Positions 26,618 to 35,953 of a stretch of DNA of 64,000 nucleotides are shown here, one piece after another. Within the stretch, counting starts at the first letter, position 1; each line of letters begins with the position of its first letter. This DNA is from Saprospiraceae bacterium (lineage in GTDB: Bacteria; Bacteroidota; Bacteroidia; Chitinophagales; Saprospiraceae). A program made the position numbers and the translations under genes. The DNA lies in contig JADKEB010000033.1 of the NCBI GenBank assembly GCA_016718205.1, forward strand, positions 620,001 to 684,000. The letters are read 5' to 3'. Below the pieces are notes generated by a model. It had not been told where the DNA came from. It worked only from the letters and a program-made list of their open reading frames with translations, and did no database searches.

Positions 26618-29032
26618 TCAATCTACTTTTACTCTTGAAGATTCACTTTCTGATGCACTGCTTCTGCCGTTCAGGTTTTTCATTTTTGTATTTCCGAACT
26701 GATAACTTGCAGTCAATCTCAATTGTCTGGTAAAGTTTCTCTGATAAAAACTGACTCTTACGTCACTGAAATCGATGGTAGCATTTGAATTTTGCCTATA
26801 AAAAACATCATTAAAACTCAATGCCACCCTACCTTTTTTATCTGCAAAAGATTTTGAAATGCCAATATTGACACCTGAGATATTATCAATAGTCAAAAAT
26901 TCTTCTAAAAATTTTGTCAGGTAAAAACCACCGAATTCCATTTTAAAGCCTTTCGGAAGATTGGCATTGATCTGCCAGTAAGCCAGCCAATGCCATCTGC
27001 TTTCTTCATATTTCAGACCTTGATATGTTGCATTGTATGAATTATATATTGCCTGATTGCCTCCAAATCCTTCAATAACTTTTCCCAATTTTATTGGAAA
27101 ATTGAGTTGAATTTCCACTCTCTTCTGGTTAGCGAGGTTTTCAGCAGTTGTAAATGTACGGGTACCTTCGAGTCTGGGAGCATTTTCTATGATCACATCA
27201 TCAGTTTTATAATATGAGATGCCTATAAAAGGCTGACCATCATAAGTAAGGTTGAGTTGTGCAGTATTGATGATCTCAGGCCGCAATGTAGGATTACCCC
27301 TGGTATATGTTAGAGAATCAATGAAATAGGTGAAAGGATTTTGCTGTTGAAAGCCAGGCCTGTTGACCCTTCTGGAATATGAAGACTGAACTGCCATGTG
27401 GCTATTAAATCTATAAAGTGCGCTTGCACTTGGAAATAATTGTGCATAATTCCTGTCCAAAACTACTGAATCCAACGATTCGCCGGAAATGACAGTTTGT
27501 TCAGCCCTTAGTCCTCCGTTCAATTCAATTTTTCCTAATTTTTTACTCAGATTTACATAAGCGGCATTAATATTCTCTTTGTACAAAAACACATTTGACT
27601 CGCGGTCAGACCTGATATTGTTTCTGTAAAAATTGAGATCATTATCAACACTTGCAAATGATGACTTTATACCTGTCTCTACTCTAAATGAAGAATCAAC
27701 GGGATGTTTGTAATCTGCTTTTGCAACATAGATATTGACCGGCTGATCTACATCTTGTGTGGAATATGATCTGTTTGTAGATCTGTCATCATGATATATT
27801 GTCAGGTTATTGATATTTCTGGTATTGAATCTGTTATAATCAAAATCTACATTGAATGTCCTGCCGGATTTTCTGTCAAACTCATATTTATAGTAAGTGC
27901 TGCCATAGAGCCCGCTTCTTTTGCTGTCTGAATGATTTTCAGTGATAAAAGAATTGAAAAGTTCAGTCTCTGATTGATTGTACACCAGTGTTTTATTAAA
28001 ACCATCTCCGATTCCGTCACGTCCCCAGTACCTCAATACTAAACCTACAGTAGCTTTGTCTGTCGCAAAATAATCGGCACCTATCCTTATATTTTTAAAA
28101 TTATAGCTATTATCTTCAAGGTTTTTGCCTTTATAGACTTCCTTATTGATATATCTATCCACAATAAAAGCTGAAAAATATGTCCCCTGATTATAACTTG
28201 TATTGCCGGAAAGGTTGATTTTACCATTGCGATATGTAGCATTAACTGATGGATTGATACGATAGTAATCTTCTGTATCTCCATTGACATCAGATTGGTC
28301 TACCCTAAAGCCCCCGAGGGTCATAGCCGCCGTTCCTTTGAAACCCAGGTCCGCATTTCTTTTCAGTACTATGTTCAGGATCGGGCCACCGGCTGCATCA
28401 AACTGAGCTCCTGGTTGAGTGATGAGCTCAATCTTTTCTATCTGATCGCCGGGCATGTCTCTAAGCACAGCATTCATATCGGTATAAAGTGATGGCTTAC
28501 CGTCAATCCAGATTTGGAGATTTTGACTACCTCCCAGAGTCACTCTGTCCTGAGTAACTACAACACCCGGTACCTTCTGCAGTATTTCCATAGCTGTACC
28601 ACCTGCTGCTACAGCACTACTGGCCACATTTACTACAAGCCTATCAGATTTTTGCTCCAGAAAAGGCCTTTTAGCCGTAATAACAGTTTCATCCAATACT
28701 ACTCCTTTATTTATAAAATTGATATCCACTGTGGCAAATTGATTAGAAGCTTTGAGTTCAAAAATGTCACTGGTAATACTGGTATACCCCAAAAATGAAG
28801 CTAAAAGTCTGTACTGGCCAGGTGATACATTTTCTATTTTGTAGACACCATGATCATCTGTAAGACTTCCTTTTATTAAAAGAGAATCACCGGCTGCAAT
28901 AAGAGATGCTGAGGCAAAAGGAATTGGATTTCCATTTTCGTCCCGGATGATACCTTTGACCATCAATTGGCTATAAGCACTTACTACAACTAAAGTGACG
29001 ATAAGTGTGAAGTAATAACGATTCAGGTTCAT
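26618..29032 (-). CDS. TonB-dependent receptor-like outer membrane beta-barrel protein
   Basis: 804 residues. Signal peptide to about residue 22 (YFTLIVTLVVVSAYSQ), then a carboxypeptidase-regulatory-like domain (VKGIIRDENGNPIPFASASL, GQYRLLASFLGYTSI), a plug-like region (AMEILQKVPGVVVTQDRVTL, LQIWIDGKPS, IEKIELITQPGAQFDAAGG) and a long barrel of the OMP_b-brl_3 type with YSRRVNRPGFQQQNPF. The C-terminus ends in a short charged tail (ESESSRVKVD). These proteins sit in the outer membrane; their ligands are mostly unknown. It stands alone. Upstream are fragments of type A/B element ends. Confidence 0.88.
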   Translation of the reverse strand: MNLNRYYFTLIVTLVVVSAYSQLMVKGIIRDENGNPIPFASASLIAAGDSLLIKGSLTDDHGVYKIENVSPGQYRLLASFLGYTSITSDIFELKASNQFATVDINFINKGVVLDETVITAKRPFLEQKSDRLVVNVASSAVAAGGTAMEILQKVPGVVVTQDRVTLGGSQNLQIWIDGKPSLYTDMNAVLRDMPGDQIEKIELITQPGAQFDAAGGPILNIVLKRNADLGFKGTAAMTLGGFRVDQSDVNGDTEDYYRINPSVNATYRNGKINLSGNTSYNQGTYFSAFIVDRYINKEVYKGKNLEDNSYNFKNIRIGADYFATDKATVGLVLRYWGRDGIGDGFNKTLVYNQSETELFNSFITENHSDSKRSGLYGSTYYKYEFDRKSGRTFNVDFDYNRFNTRNINNLTIYHDDRSTNRSYSTQDVDQPVNIYVAKADYKHPVDSSFRVETGIKSSFASVDNDLNFYRNNIRSDRESNVFLYKENINAAYVNLSKKLGKIELNGGLRAEQTVISGESLDSVVLDRNYAQLFPSASALYRFNSHMAVQSSYSRRVNRPGFQQQNPFTYFIDSLTYTRGNPTLRPEIINTAQLNLTYDGQPFIGISYYKTDDVIIENAPRLEGTRTFTTAENLANQKRVEIQLNFPIKLGKVIEGFGGNQAIYNSYNATYQGLKYEESRWHWLAYWQINANLPKGFKMEFGGFYLTKFLEEFLTIDNISGVNIGISKSFADKKGRVALSFNDVFYRQNSNATIDFSDVRVSFYQRNFTRQLRLTASYQFGNTKMKNLNGRSSASESESSRVKVD

Positions 29033-29095
29033 AGTGATGATTGATTTGATTGTTTGATTTTTTTAGACTTGGAGTAAGCTTAGAATGCTATTTTT

Positions 29096-29210
29096 TGCAT
29101 TTGAACATACTCTAAGAAATTATCTGATTACATACAATGACGATTTGAAATTCAGTACGGTTGCAAAAAGCTTGAAACTATTTAGAGTATATTTAAAAAT
29201 TTTGACTTTG
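29096..29210. repeat. Stray MITE terminal sequences
   Basis: TTGAACATACTCT at about 29101-29113 and AGAGTATATTTAAAA at about 29183-29197 are outward-facing copies of the shared terminal repeat, without a recognisable core between them. They look like remnants of two separate elements. The remainder of 29033-29425 is very AT-rich with no gene. A tandem 16-bp repeat (TTTCCTTGAGGATTTG twice) lies at 29413-29444. Confidence 0.4.
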
Positions 29211-29491
29211 TTATATAATGTCACTGTAGCTGAAAAACTACATAATTTTAGAATAAAATCAATAAAATATAAATTTTATGTATTAAAATACTTCCTATAT
29301 ATAAATTTGTTATATATTTGCAACAGATAATAGGTGCAATTTTATTATGATCTACTTTTATACTGCCCGACCTGACAAAGAATGATATATTAAGCAAGGA
29401 AATAATTTGTATTTTCCTTGAGGATTTGTTTTCCTTGAGGATTTGCTTTAGTATTGCTTTAATTGATTTATTAAAATGTCATTCTTATCTT

Positions 29492-30304
29492 ATGAAAACC
29501 CTAAAATTTACAATTTTTTTATGGTTTATGTTTATGGGTTCTTTGTATTCAAAAGATCAAATAGAAATATCTTATTCACCCCATGAGGCCGCCTTTAAGC
29601 AAGCTAAGGGTACTTTTATGGTACTCCAGGATTATTACTTCGTACAGTATCAGAAAGCGGCCTGTGAGCATGAAAATCATTACTATATGATGTATCACCT
29701 CAATAAGTCGATATATAAAAGTTGCCAGGCACTTACTGCCTTAAAAAATGTCTGTTATGCACCGATGGCCTGTGGTCAGATCACCATGGCGTCATTAGTA
29801 GCTGTCCCGGGATTTGCCAATTTAGATCAGCTTAACGTTTGCTCAGTTCCTGACACTTTGGCGCTTCTGATTTACAATGATGGTACTAGTACTACAACAA
29901 ATGTTCAACTACAACTTGATTTTGATCCAGGATTGAGCTATGGTGGTTTTGCTTATAGCAAAAGTAATTCAGCTACCGTGACACCTTTCAATGTATCTGA
30001 CCCTACTAGACCTATATTTAATATAAGCAATATGGCACCTAACTCTGCCGTGATTGCTTATGTAGCTGTAAAAGCCAATTGTGATGTAGATATTACTGGT
30101 GCAGTCATTTCATTGGATGCCAATATCAATTATGTATCTGGAGGCATGAACTGTCAAGAAACATTAGAGAATGTAGGAGAATACAACTCCGCTATCAAAG
30201 TTCCTGTTTTAAATTTGTTGAGTGTCACCCCACCTACTAGGAGTATAACTAATTCAACCAGCAGTTTTTGTCAGGATATGCATGGGACGATCCCGTATTA
30301 TTAA
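29492..30304 (+). CDS. Truncated N-terminus of a secreted DUF11-like surface protein
   Basis: 270 residues from the ATG at 29492, which gives the signal peptide MKTLKFTIFLWFMFMGSLYS; an earlier start at 29426 is less likely. A region with several Cys follows (KAACEHENHY, YKSCQALTALKNVCYAPMAC), then a DUF11-like Ig fold: DTLALLIYNDGTSTTTNVQL, DFDPGLSYGGF, NMAPNSAVIAYVAVKANCDV. Such domains normally begin very long adhesins or gliding-type surface proteins with many repeats and a sorting tail. Here the frame stops soon after SFCQDMHG, directly before a run of REP-like repeats. It is therefore probably the stump of a much larger gene. Confidence 0.55.
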   Translation: MKTLKFTIFLWFMFMGSLYSKDQIEISYSPHEAAFKQAKGTFMVLQDYYFVQYQKAACEHENHYYMMYHLNKSIYKSCQALTALKNVCYAPMACGQITMASLVAVPGFANLDQLNVCSVPDTLALLIYNDGTSTTTNVQLQLDFDPGLSYGGFAYSKSNSATVTPFNVSDPTRPIFNISNMAPNSAVIAYVAVKANCDVDITGAVISLDANINYVSGGMNCQETLENVGEYNSAIKVPVLNLLSVTPPTRSITNSTSSFCQDMHGTIPYY

Positions 30305-30305
30305 T

Positions 30306-30542
30306 AGGCACAAGTCACAAACTTATGAAAACATGGTGCAGTTATGAATGTGGTGCAAGGTGTTGTTAATAGGTACAAGTTACAAACTTGCGCTAGCATA
30401 ATTATATCAGACTTTGGCATGACTTGTACCAAAAAGTATGTGTAAATGGGTACAAGTTACAAACTTGCGCCAGCATAGGCATGACTTATACCAAAAAGTA
30501 TGTTAAATAGGGCACAGGTTACAAACTTGCGCCAGCATGGGA
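30306..30542. repeat. REP-like repeat cluster
   Basis: Four imperfect copies of a unit with consensus GTACAAGTTACAAACTTGCG then CCAGCAT occur at about 30306-30325, 30370-30400, 30449-30477 and 30510-30540. Inverted pieces (ATGACTTGTACC, ATGACTTATACC) lie between them next to AAAAAGTATGT. CAAGT...ACTTG inside the unit can fold into a hairpin. Spacing and sequence are irregular, unlike CRISPR. Such repeats are typically moved by REP-associated tyrosine transposases, none of which is in this window. Confidence 0.6.
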
Positions 30543-30579
30543 TTTTATTATTTCATTTAAAATGCCATTAAATGAAGAT

Positions 30580-31866
30580 CTAAAAGATCTTAAACCTTTC
30601 GAAACATGCTTTTTCCAGATCTTCTCTGTCATCCGGGTGGGCAATATTGATTAAGGCTTTTGCTCTCTGTCTCAGGTTTTTGCCATACAGGTAAGCGACA
30701 CCCTGCTCAGTCACTATATAATGGGCATGAGATCTTGTGGCAACTACACCTGCTCCTTGTTTCAGGAATGGCACGATTCTACCTAGACCTTTATTGGTTC
30801 TGGAAGGTAATGCGATGATAGGTTTTCCTCCCTGACTCAATGAGGCACCTCTGAGGAAGTCCATCTGACCACCCACACCGCTAAACTGGTAGGTACCTAT
30901 AGAATCAGAACAAATCTGGCCAGTGAGATCCACTTCGATAGAGGCGTTGATGGCTACTACTTTAGGATTTCTCTTGATGACGTGGGGATCATTGACATAG
31001 TCTATATCCAAGAATGAAAATGCAGGATTGTCATCTATATAATCGTAGAGATTTCTGCTGCCAAGAGCAAAACCTGTGACTATCTTATTGGGGTGTATGG
31101 CTTTATATTTGTTGGTAACCACGTCTTTGTCAAAGAGATCAATGATGCCGTCTGACAACATTTCTGTGTGAACACCTAAGTCTTTATGATTACCAAGACA
31201 TCGCAATACTGCATCTGGTATAGCTCCGATACCCATTTGAATGGTACTTCTGTCTTCTATTAAATTGGCTATGTGTTCACCTATTTTTATTTCGTCAGCA
31301 CCTACCCGTTCTCCAAATGAAGCTTCATGCAAGGGTTCTTCAAAATAAGTAATGGCGTGAAATCTTTTTGTATGGATCAGACCGTCACCATGAGTTCTGG
31401 GCACATTCGGATTCACCTGAGCAATGACTTTTTTGGCTGTATTTACTGCAGACCTTGCCACGTCCACTGACACCCCCATAGAACAATAACCGTGTTTGTC
31501 CGGCGGCGAAACCTGAACAATCGCTACATCAATCGGCAGGATATTTCTTTTAAATAATTCCGGTATCTCACTCAAAAATATTGGAACGTAATCTGCCCGA
31601 CCTTCATTGACAGATTTTCTTATTGGTTCTGATACAAAAAGTGAATTGATATTGAATGAGTCTTCCATTCCAGGCTGATCTACAAAAATCTGTCCTAAAA
31701 CACTAATAAAAACCAATTCCACATCTTTTAACCTATCAGATTGCAATGATAATTCCCTTAGCATATTGGTTGGAGTTTGTGCACTTCCGTGGATAAAGAC
31801 TCTGTCTCCACTTTTGACCAATTGTAATGCATCAGCTGCTGAGATATATTTTACTGGTAAACGCAT
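30580..31866 (-). CDS. Acetyl-CoA hydrolase/CoA-transferase family protein
   Basis: 428 residues, the usual length of 4-hydroxybutyrate CoA-transferase/acetyl-CoA hydrolase proteins. N-terminal half: YISAADALQLVKSGDRVFIH, VQVSPPDKHGYCSMGVSVD. C-terminal half: MGIGAIPDAVL, GVHTEMLSDGIIDLF with the likely catalytic Glu, YQFSGVGGQMDFLRGASLSQ, SRTNKGLGRIVP, and VVATRSHAHYIVTEQGVAYL. It moves CoA between acetate and another carboxylate, or hydrolyses acetyl-CoA, in the cytoplasm. It is divergent from the DUF6909 gene. The substrate cannot be fixed from sequence. Confidence 0.92.
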   Translation of the reverse strand: MRLPVKYISAADALQLVKSGDRVFIHGSAQTPTNMLRELSLQSDRLKDVELVFISVLGQIFVDQPGMEDSFNINSLFVSEPIRKSVNEGRADYVPIFLSEIPELFKRNILPIDVAIVQVSPPDKHGYCSMGVSVDVARSAVNTAKKVIAQVNPNVPRTHGDGLIHTKRFHAITYFEEPLHEASFGERVGADEIKIGEHIANLIEDRSTIQMGIGAIPDAVLRCLGNHKDLGVHTEMLSDGIIDLFDKDVVTNKYKAIHPNKIVTGFALGSRNLYDYIDDNPAFSFLDIDYVNDPHVIKRNPKVVAINASIEVDLTGQICSDSIGTYQFSGVGGQMDFLRGASLSQGGKPIIALPSRTNKGLGRIVPFLKQGAGVVATRSHAHYIVTEQGVAYLYGKNLRQRAKALINIAHPDDREDLEKACFERFKIF

Positions 31867-32031
31867 ATTTATACAAATTTTAATTCTGCTGCAAAGAAAC
31901 GATTTTTAACTTAATCTCATATATGATATCTGTCAGTAATATGAATAATTAAAATCATTTATTTAAAATTAGAAACTGATTTGTTAAGTATTCTGCCATT
32001 TTTGGTGCAATCTTTGCATCTGAAATATAAA

Positions 32032-33741
32032 ATGTTTCAAAAAATGACAGAAGGTCATCAGGCTCCACGAACTCAAGCCCAGATATCCAGGGCTGCCATA
32101 CAACGATTGTACGTATCTATGAGACACCTTTTTCTGAGAGGTGGATATAAACCATTAGGAGTCTCCGGAGAGTCCATGATCGAGGCAATGCTCTCACTGA
32201 AACCAGAAATTTACGGCCTTATCGCTGATGAAGAGAAAGTAGAACTTGAAGGGTTACTTTATATATTCCAGAGGTTGCCAAAAGGTATCGAACAGTGCCG
32301 ATATATCAAATTGATCTCCAGAGAAGGTTATGATCATTCACATTTTGAGAAACATGTGCCTCCGCGCAGGAAACGCGATTGTTATAGGGTTGATGAAGAA
32401 CAGATGTTTATCGAAATGACGAGAGGTGGAAGTGATATTTATGATATCCTTACCCACCTTACATTTATGTACATTGAAGCTGAAAAAATCAGAAAAAACA
32501 GTCTTGATTCCCGTGGTAGAAAAAATCGGTCCTGGCTCATGCTGGAGAAACTTATAGCCGATATTCATGAAGAAAAAGAAATCAACGTAGAAGTGGGTTT
32601 TACCTACCTCAATACCATCCTTGGTAGAACTTATGACGAAGTGGCATCTGCGCATGGCAGATTTGAAAAGTCAGCCGAAGTAAATAGTTTATTTGAGATC
32701 ACTTACTGGCTGGGCAAGCTGAGTATGGAAGAATTTTTGACTCAGATAGATAGAGAAATCACCTTTTCGCCGGCACTACGAGAGAATTTGGGCAACCACA
32801 TTTATGGTGAAAAATGGGCAAACACTATCAAAAAGACACTGTGGGATAATGATCTTTTCGAAAGACCCATTCACATCATCAGTGCTAATCTTCATAGTGT
32901 GATGAATTGTTTTTATGCCAAGTCTGCCCTGATCAAAAAAGTAAAGTTTGAAAGCTTAGAGCAGTTTGCTGAAATTCTAAGTATGGATGACAATGCAGAT
33001 ATGAGAGCCCTTGTGACTGATTTTGCTTTGAAAAATGGAATGAGAAAACTATCCGATACGAGCGGAACCAATATAGGTGTTCAGATATTTGATAGTGCGT
33101 GTATAGATATCAAAAATGTCGCGGAAGAAATTGGGTTTACTCAAAAACCAAAGGAAAAAAATCCTGTTTTTATAGTAATGGATTATGCTTTTGGAGAGCA
33201 GGCCTACGAGACCATGGATGAATTGCTCAAACCTTATGTGACAAATGAACAGAGAAATCATCTCAATATCAGATCCATCAATATCATGGGCAAGGCCGGA
33301 ATACTCGAAGGAGATAAAGGGGATATCATGATCCCCACAGCCCATGTATTCGAAGGGACTGCTGACAATTATCCACTTGAGAATTCTCTTACACCATCCA
33401 TGTTTGATGGTTGTGGACTTGGAGTATACGAAGGGACAATGATTACTGTTCTGGGTACTTCATTGCAAAACAAAGATATTCTGACCTATTTTTGGCGTTC
33501 GTCCTGGAAGGCAGTAGGATTAGAGATGGAGGGAGCGCATTACCAGAAGGCAATTCAAGCAGCTTCGAAAATCAGAAATAATATCAGACCGGATATTAAA
33601 TTGAGATATGCTTACTATGCATCAGACAATCCTCTCGAAACAGGAAGTACTCTTGCATCCGGAAGTCTGGGACTTGATGGGGTGAAACCCACTTATCTCA
33701 TCACTCTGGAAATACTCAAAGGTTGTTTGAAGGATGATTGA
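32032..33741 (+). CDS. DUF6909-type protein with a nucleoside-phosphorylase-like C-terminus
   Basis: 569 residues from the ATG at 32032 (MFQKMTEGHQAPRTQAQISR). The frame is open from 31981, but that extension is hydrophobic and begins with TTG. The N-terminal half is helical (AAIQRLYVSMRHLFLRGGYK, PEIYGLIADEEKVELEGLLY). The C-terminal third contains IMGKAGILEGDKGDIMIPTA, FEGTADNYPLEN, GVYEGTMITVLGTSLQNKDI and, near residue 494, VGLEMEGAHYQKAI. The EMEGAH segment resembles the ribose-binding Met-Glu motif of purine/uridine phosphorylases and MTA/SAH nucleosidases. I recall this Bacteroidota family as DUF6909, without known function; the fold link is inference. The gene is monocistronic. Confidence 0.75.
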   Translation: MFQKMTEGHQAPRTQAQISRAAIQRLYVSMRHLFLRGGYKPLGVSGESMIEAMLSLKPEIYGLIADEEKVELEGLLYIFQRLPKGIEQCRYIKLISREGYDHSHFEKHVPPRRKRDCYRVDEEQMFIEMTRGGSDIYDILTHLTFMYIEAEKIRKNSLDSRGRKNRSWLMLEKLIADIHEEKEINVEVGFTYLNTILGRTYDEVASAHGRFEKSAEVNSLFEITYWLGKLSMEEFLTQIDREITFSPALRENLGNHIYGEKWANTIKKTLWDNDLFERPIHIISANLHSVMNCFYAKSALIKKVKFESLEQFAEILSMDDNADMRALVTDFALKNGMRKLSDTSGTNIGVQIFDSACIDIKNVAEEIGFTQKPKEKNPVFIVMDYAFGEQAYETMDELLKPYVTNEQRNHLNIRSINIMGKAGILEGDKGDIMIPTAHVFEGTADNYPLENSLTPSMFDGCGLGVYEGTMITVLGTSLQNKDILTYFWRSSWKAVGLEMEGAHYQKAIQAASKIRNNIRPDIKLRYAYYASDNPLETGSTLASGSLGLDGVKPTYLITLEILKGCLKDD

Positions 33742-33939
33742 AAGTAGATAAAAAAATATACAATATATTGTATTATAAATATATATAGATATAAATTTAG
33801 TTAATATAATTCATTAGAAAAAAATTAAATTTTGAATATTCATGTGATAAAGTAAGTAAATGATTAATTTTGCAGCCTTAATTCTTTCTACTCTAATCTA
33901 TTTGACGTAGAATATTTTTTTAACTTAATATTTCAGCAT

Positions 33940-34665
33940 ATGAAAAACTTGATGATTCTTTTAACATTTGTTTTTGGGGGGCACCTGATGGCAATAGCCC
34001 AGGAAGACACTAAGATGAAAGAAGAGATGAAAGTCTCTACCGATACCTCGATGACTTGTTCTGATTGTGATCGCAACATCATATCAGTAGGAGGTAAGTA
34101 TTATTTCAATACCCTTAGCAATACCCGGACAACCCTTTCCAATAGTGGGTTTATCCTCGATCAGGAAGCGATAGAGTATCAGGTTTGGTTGTACAATTTA
34201 CCTAAGATATTCTATTATCAGCAATTAGGTACATTAAACAACACAAACTATGTGTCCGTGACAGGTATAGGTCTAAAGGAAGATTTTCGTTTTCCTGTGT
34301 TCAAGTCATCGGCATTTATTTTTACTCCGTATGTAGAGCTTGGAGGCGGACTTTTCAGAATGAATATCGCCAAAGGTGTCAAATCAAATTCCATCACATC
34401 CGTACTGGGATCTCAGACGGAAAGCCATACTCTTGACAATTTTGTTGTAACGGGTGACGTAGGTATCGATCTCGGAGCAAAGTTTAAACTTTCCAACAGA
34501 AGCGTATCTGTAACGGTCAATGGCGGATATGTAGCCAATTTTCCCAGTGAATGGAGACTGGCAGGTTCTTTGGCATTTAAGGAAAAAATCAATCTTTCAA
34601 GCCCGTATGCCGGAGCAACCATTAAGATCGATATGAATTGCAGCGGAGATGCTTGTTGCAAATAA
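33940..34665 (+). CDS. Hypothetical outer membrane protein
   Basis: 241 residues. Signal peptide MKNLMILLTFVFGGHLMAIA with cleavage near AQ. The mature N-terminus has CSDCD, and the C-terminus ends CSGDACCK, so disulfides are possible. Between them are alternating hydrophobic strands (ISVGGKYYFNTLSNTR, SAFIFTPYVELGGGLFRMNI, VSVTVNGGYVANF, YAGATIKIDMN), consistent with a small beta-barrel. No family was recognised. A strong terminator follows at 34705. Confidence 0.65.
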   Translation: MKNLMILLTFVFGGHLMAIAQEDTKMKEEMKVSTDTSMTCSDCDRNIISVGGKYYFNTLSNTRTTLSNSGFILDQEAIEYQVWLYNLPKIFYYQQLGTLNNTNYVSVTGIGLKEDFRFPVFKSSAFIFTPYVELGGGLFRMNIAKGVKSNSITSVLGSQTESHTLDNFVVTGDVGIDLGAKFKLSNRSVSVTVNGGYVANFPSEWRLAGSLAFKEKINLSSPYAGATIKIDMNCSGDACCK

Positions 34666-34704
34666 TTTGGCTTTTTTTTATTGATCTGAAAAAATATTGT
34701 TTTA

Positions 34705-34758
34705 AAAATGCCGGAAGAGTTTTTGATTATTGCCAAAAGCTTTTCCGGCATTTTTTTT
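34705..34758 (+). terminator. Rho-independent terminator
   Basis: AAATGCCGGAAGAG and CTTTTCCGGCATTTTTTTT form a stem with a 20-base loop that includes a second partial pairing, followed by a T run. It ends transcription of the outer-membrane protein gene whose stop is at 34665. Confidence 0.7.
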
Positions 34759-34924
34759 GGTTCAGGTCTGATTATTGATAGTTATTCATCATTGTAGAGT
34801 AAAGTATTGGTTAATTAGAGTCACACCTGTTGGGTTAACCCAACAGTTTCAAATCCACCGGAAAGTTCAAGTAATTTGACAAAGTAGCAATAGCAGCCCA
34901 AAAATATATTTTTCACTTCGTACC

Positions 34925-34954
34925 TTGTGATTAAAAAGCTAGTCAGTATCTTTG
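34925..34954 (+). promoter_or_regulatory. Bacteroidota sigma-A promoter for the DoxX gene
   Basis: TTG at 34925-34927, then 19 bases, then TATCTTTG at 34947-34954: an exact match to TTG-N19-TAnnTTTG. It lies 54 bases before the start of the DoxX gene and probably also drives the pyrophosphohydrolase 12 bases further on. Confidence 0.65.
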
Positions 34955-35008
34955 CCTCATGTCATTTTTGCACATGTTTTGATCATCAGCATTTTAATAC
35001 CTTAACCA

Positions 35009-35425
35009 TTGAAAGACATAGCTGAACTTTTGGCAAGAATCTGGATATCCTTTGTATTTATTTACGAAGCACTGGATGCTCTTGTATTCTTCCATAAAAC
35101 AAAAGCGACTATGACCGCTTATGGTATATTGTGGCAACAGGATTTGGTACTCAAAGTAACCATATTTATTCTGTTGATTGGGGGCATTTTAGTGCTGATA
35201 GGATATTTTGCCAGAGTTGGTGCTACAATGTTACTGCTTTACTGGTTGCCTATGACATTGATTGTGTACTCATTCTGGGATGATCCGGGAGAACTGAGAC
35301 GATTGCATACCTTGTATTTTATGCGCAATCTGGCTTTATGTGGCGGATTGTTATTGCTCATTGCCAACGGAGCTGGCAAGTATAGTATAAAAAGACTCAT
35401 ATATATTATGAAGCTCCCAAAATAA
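35009..35425 (+). CDS. DoxX family membrane protein
   Basis: 138 residues from a TTG start (TTG AAA GAC). Four membrane helices: IAELLARIWISFVFIYEALD, VLKVTIFILLIGGILVLIGY, GATMLLLYWLPMTLIVYSFW, and LALCGGLLLLIANGAGKYSI. The spacing fits the DoxX family of small inner-membrane proteins, whose biochemical role is poorly defined and often linked to redox balance. It is followed after 12 bases by a MazG-like gene, suggesting a two-gene operon. Confidence 0.82.
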   Translation: MKDIAELLARIWISFVFIYEALDALVFFHKTKATMTAYGILWQQDLVLKVTIFILLIGGILVLIGYFARVGATMLLLYWLPMTLIVYSFWDDPGELRRLHTLYFMRNLALCGGLLLLIANGAGKYSIKRLIYIMKLPK

Positions 35426-35437
35426 CCCAACATTAAT

Positions 35438-35929
35438 ATGGCAAAAAAATTAACATTATTTGACGAACCTTCCGCATTGACAGACGTAGCTGCATTTCAC
35501 GATGTATTTGGTATGCCTGTATTGCCCACTCCTGCCATTCCTGACGAAAAACGATGTAATCTCAGAGTGGCTCTCCTGCAGGAAGAACTGGATGAACTGA
35601 AGACCGCCATACTTGAAAATGATATTGTTGGTGTAGCTGATGCCCTGAGTGATCTTCAGTATGTGCTTTCAGGAGCGGTACTTGAGTTTGGTTTGGCATC
35701 CAGATTCAAAGCCCTATTTGATGAGGTGCAGAGGTCAAATATGAGTAAGCCCTGTCAATCATACGAAGAAGCTTTGGCAACTCAGAAATATTATCTTGAA
35801 GAAAAGAATACACCGTCTTTCATAGAAGAAAAAGAAGGAGAATATCTTGTCTATCGGCAGGCAGACAGAAAGGTTTTAAAATCCATCAATTACTCAGAAG
35901 CGGATCTGCAGACCATCGTTTTCAGATAG
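35438..35929 (+). CDS. MazG-like nucleotide pyrophosphohydrolase
   Basis: 163 residues. The all-alpha NTP pyrophosphohydrolase core shows VALLQEELDELKTAILENDI then VGVADALSDLQYVLSG, the E-E-x-x-E ... D-x-x-x-D metal-binding arrangement. FHDVFGMPVLPTPAIPDE at the N-terminus is typical of the HisE/MazG-like group in Bacteroidota. It probably hydrolyses nucleoside triphosphates to monophosphates as a housekeeping or sanitising step. It sits 12 bases after DoxX. Confidence 0.85.
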   Translation: MAKKLTLFDEPSALTDVAAFHDVFGMPVLPTPAIPDEKRCNLRVALLQEELDELKTAILENDIVGVADALSDLQYVLSGAVLEFGLASRFKALFDEVQRSNMSKPCQSYEEALATQKYYLEEKNTPSFIEEKEGEYLVYRQADRKVLKSINYSEADLQTIVFR

Positions 35930-35953
35930 GAAGATTATTTGGTGTGAAAACCA

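Noticed and set aside
29085..29330. 81-residue plus-strand frame
   Set aside because: Very AT-rich composition and overlap with stray element ends; low-complexity chance frame.
30306..30542. Repeats with spacers that might suggest a CRISPR array
   Set aside because: Units are imperfect, irregularly spaced and partly inverted, and no cas genes are present; REP-like repeats fit better.
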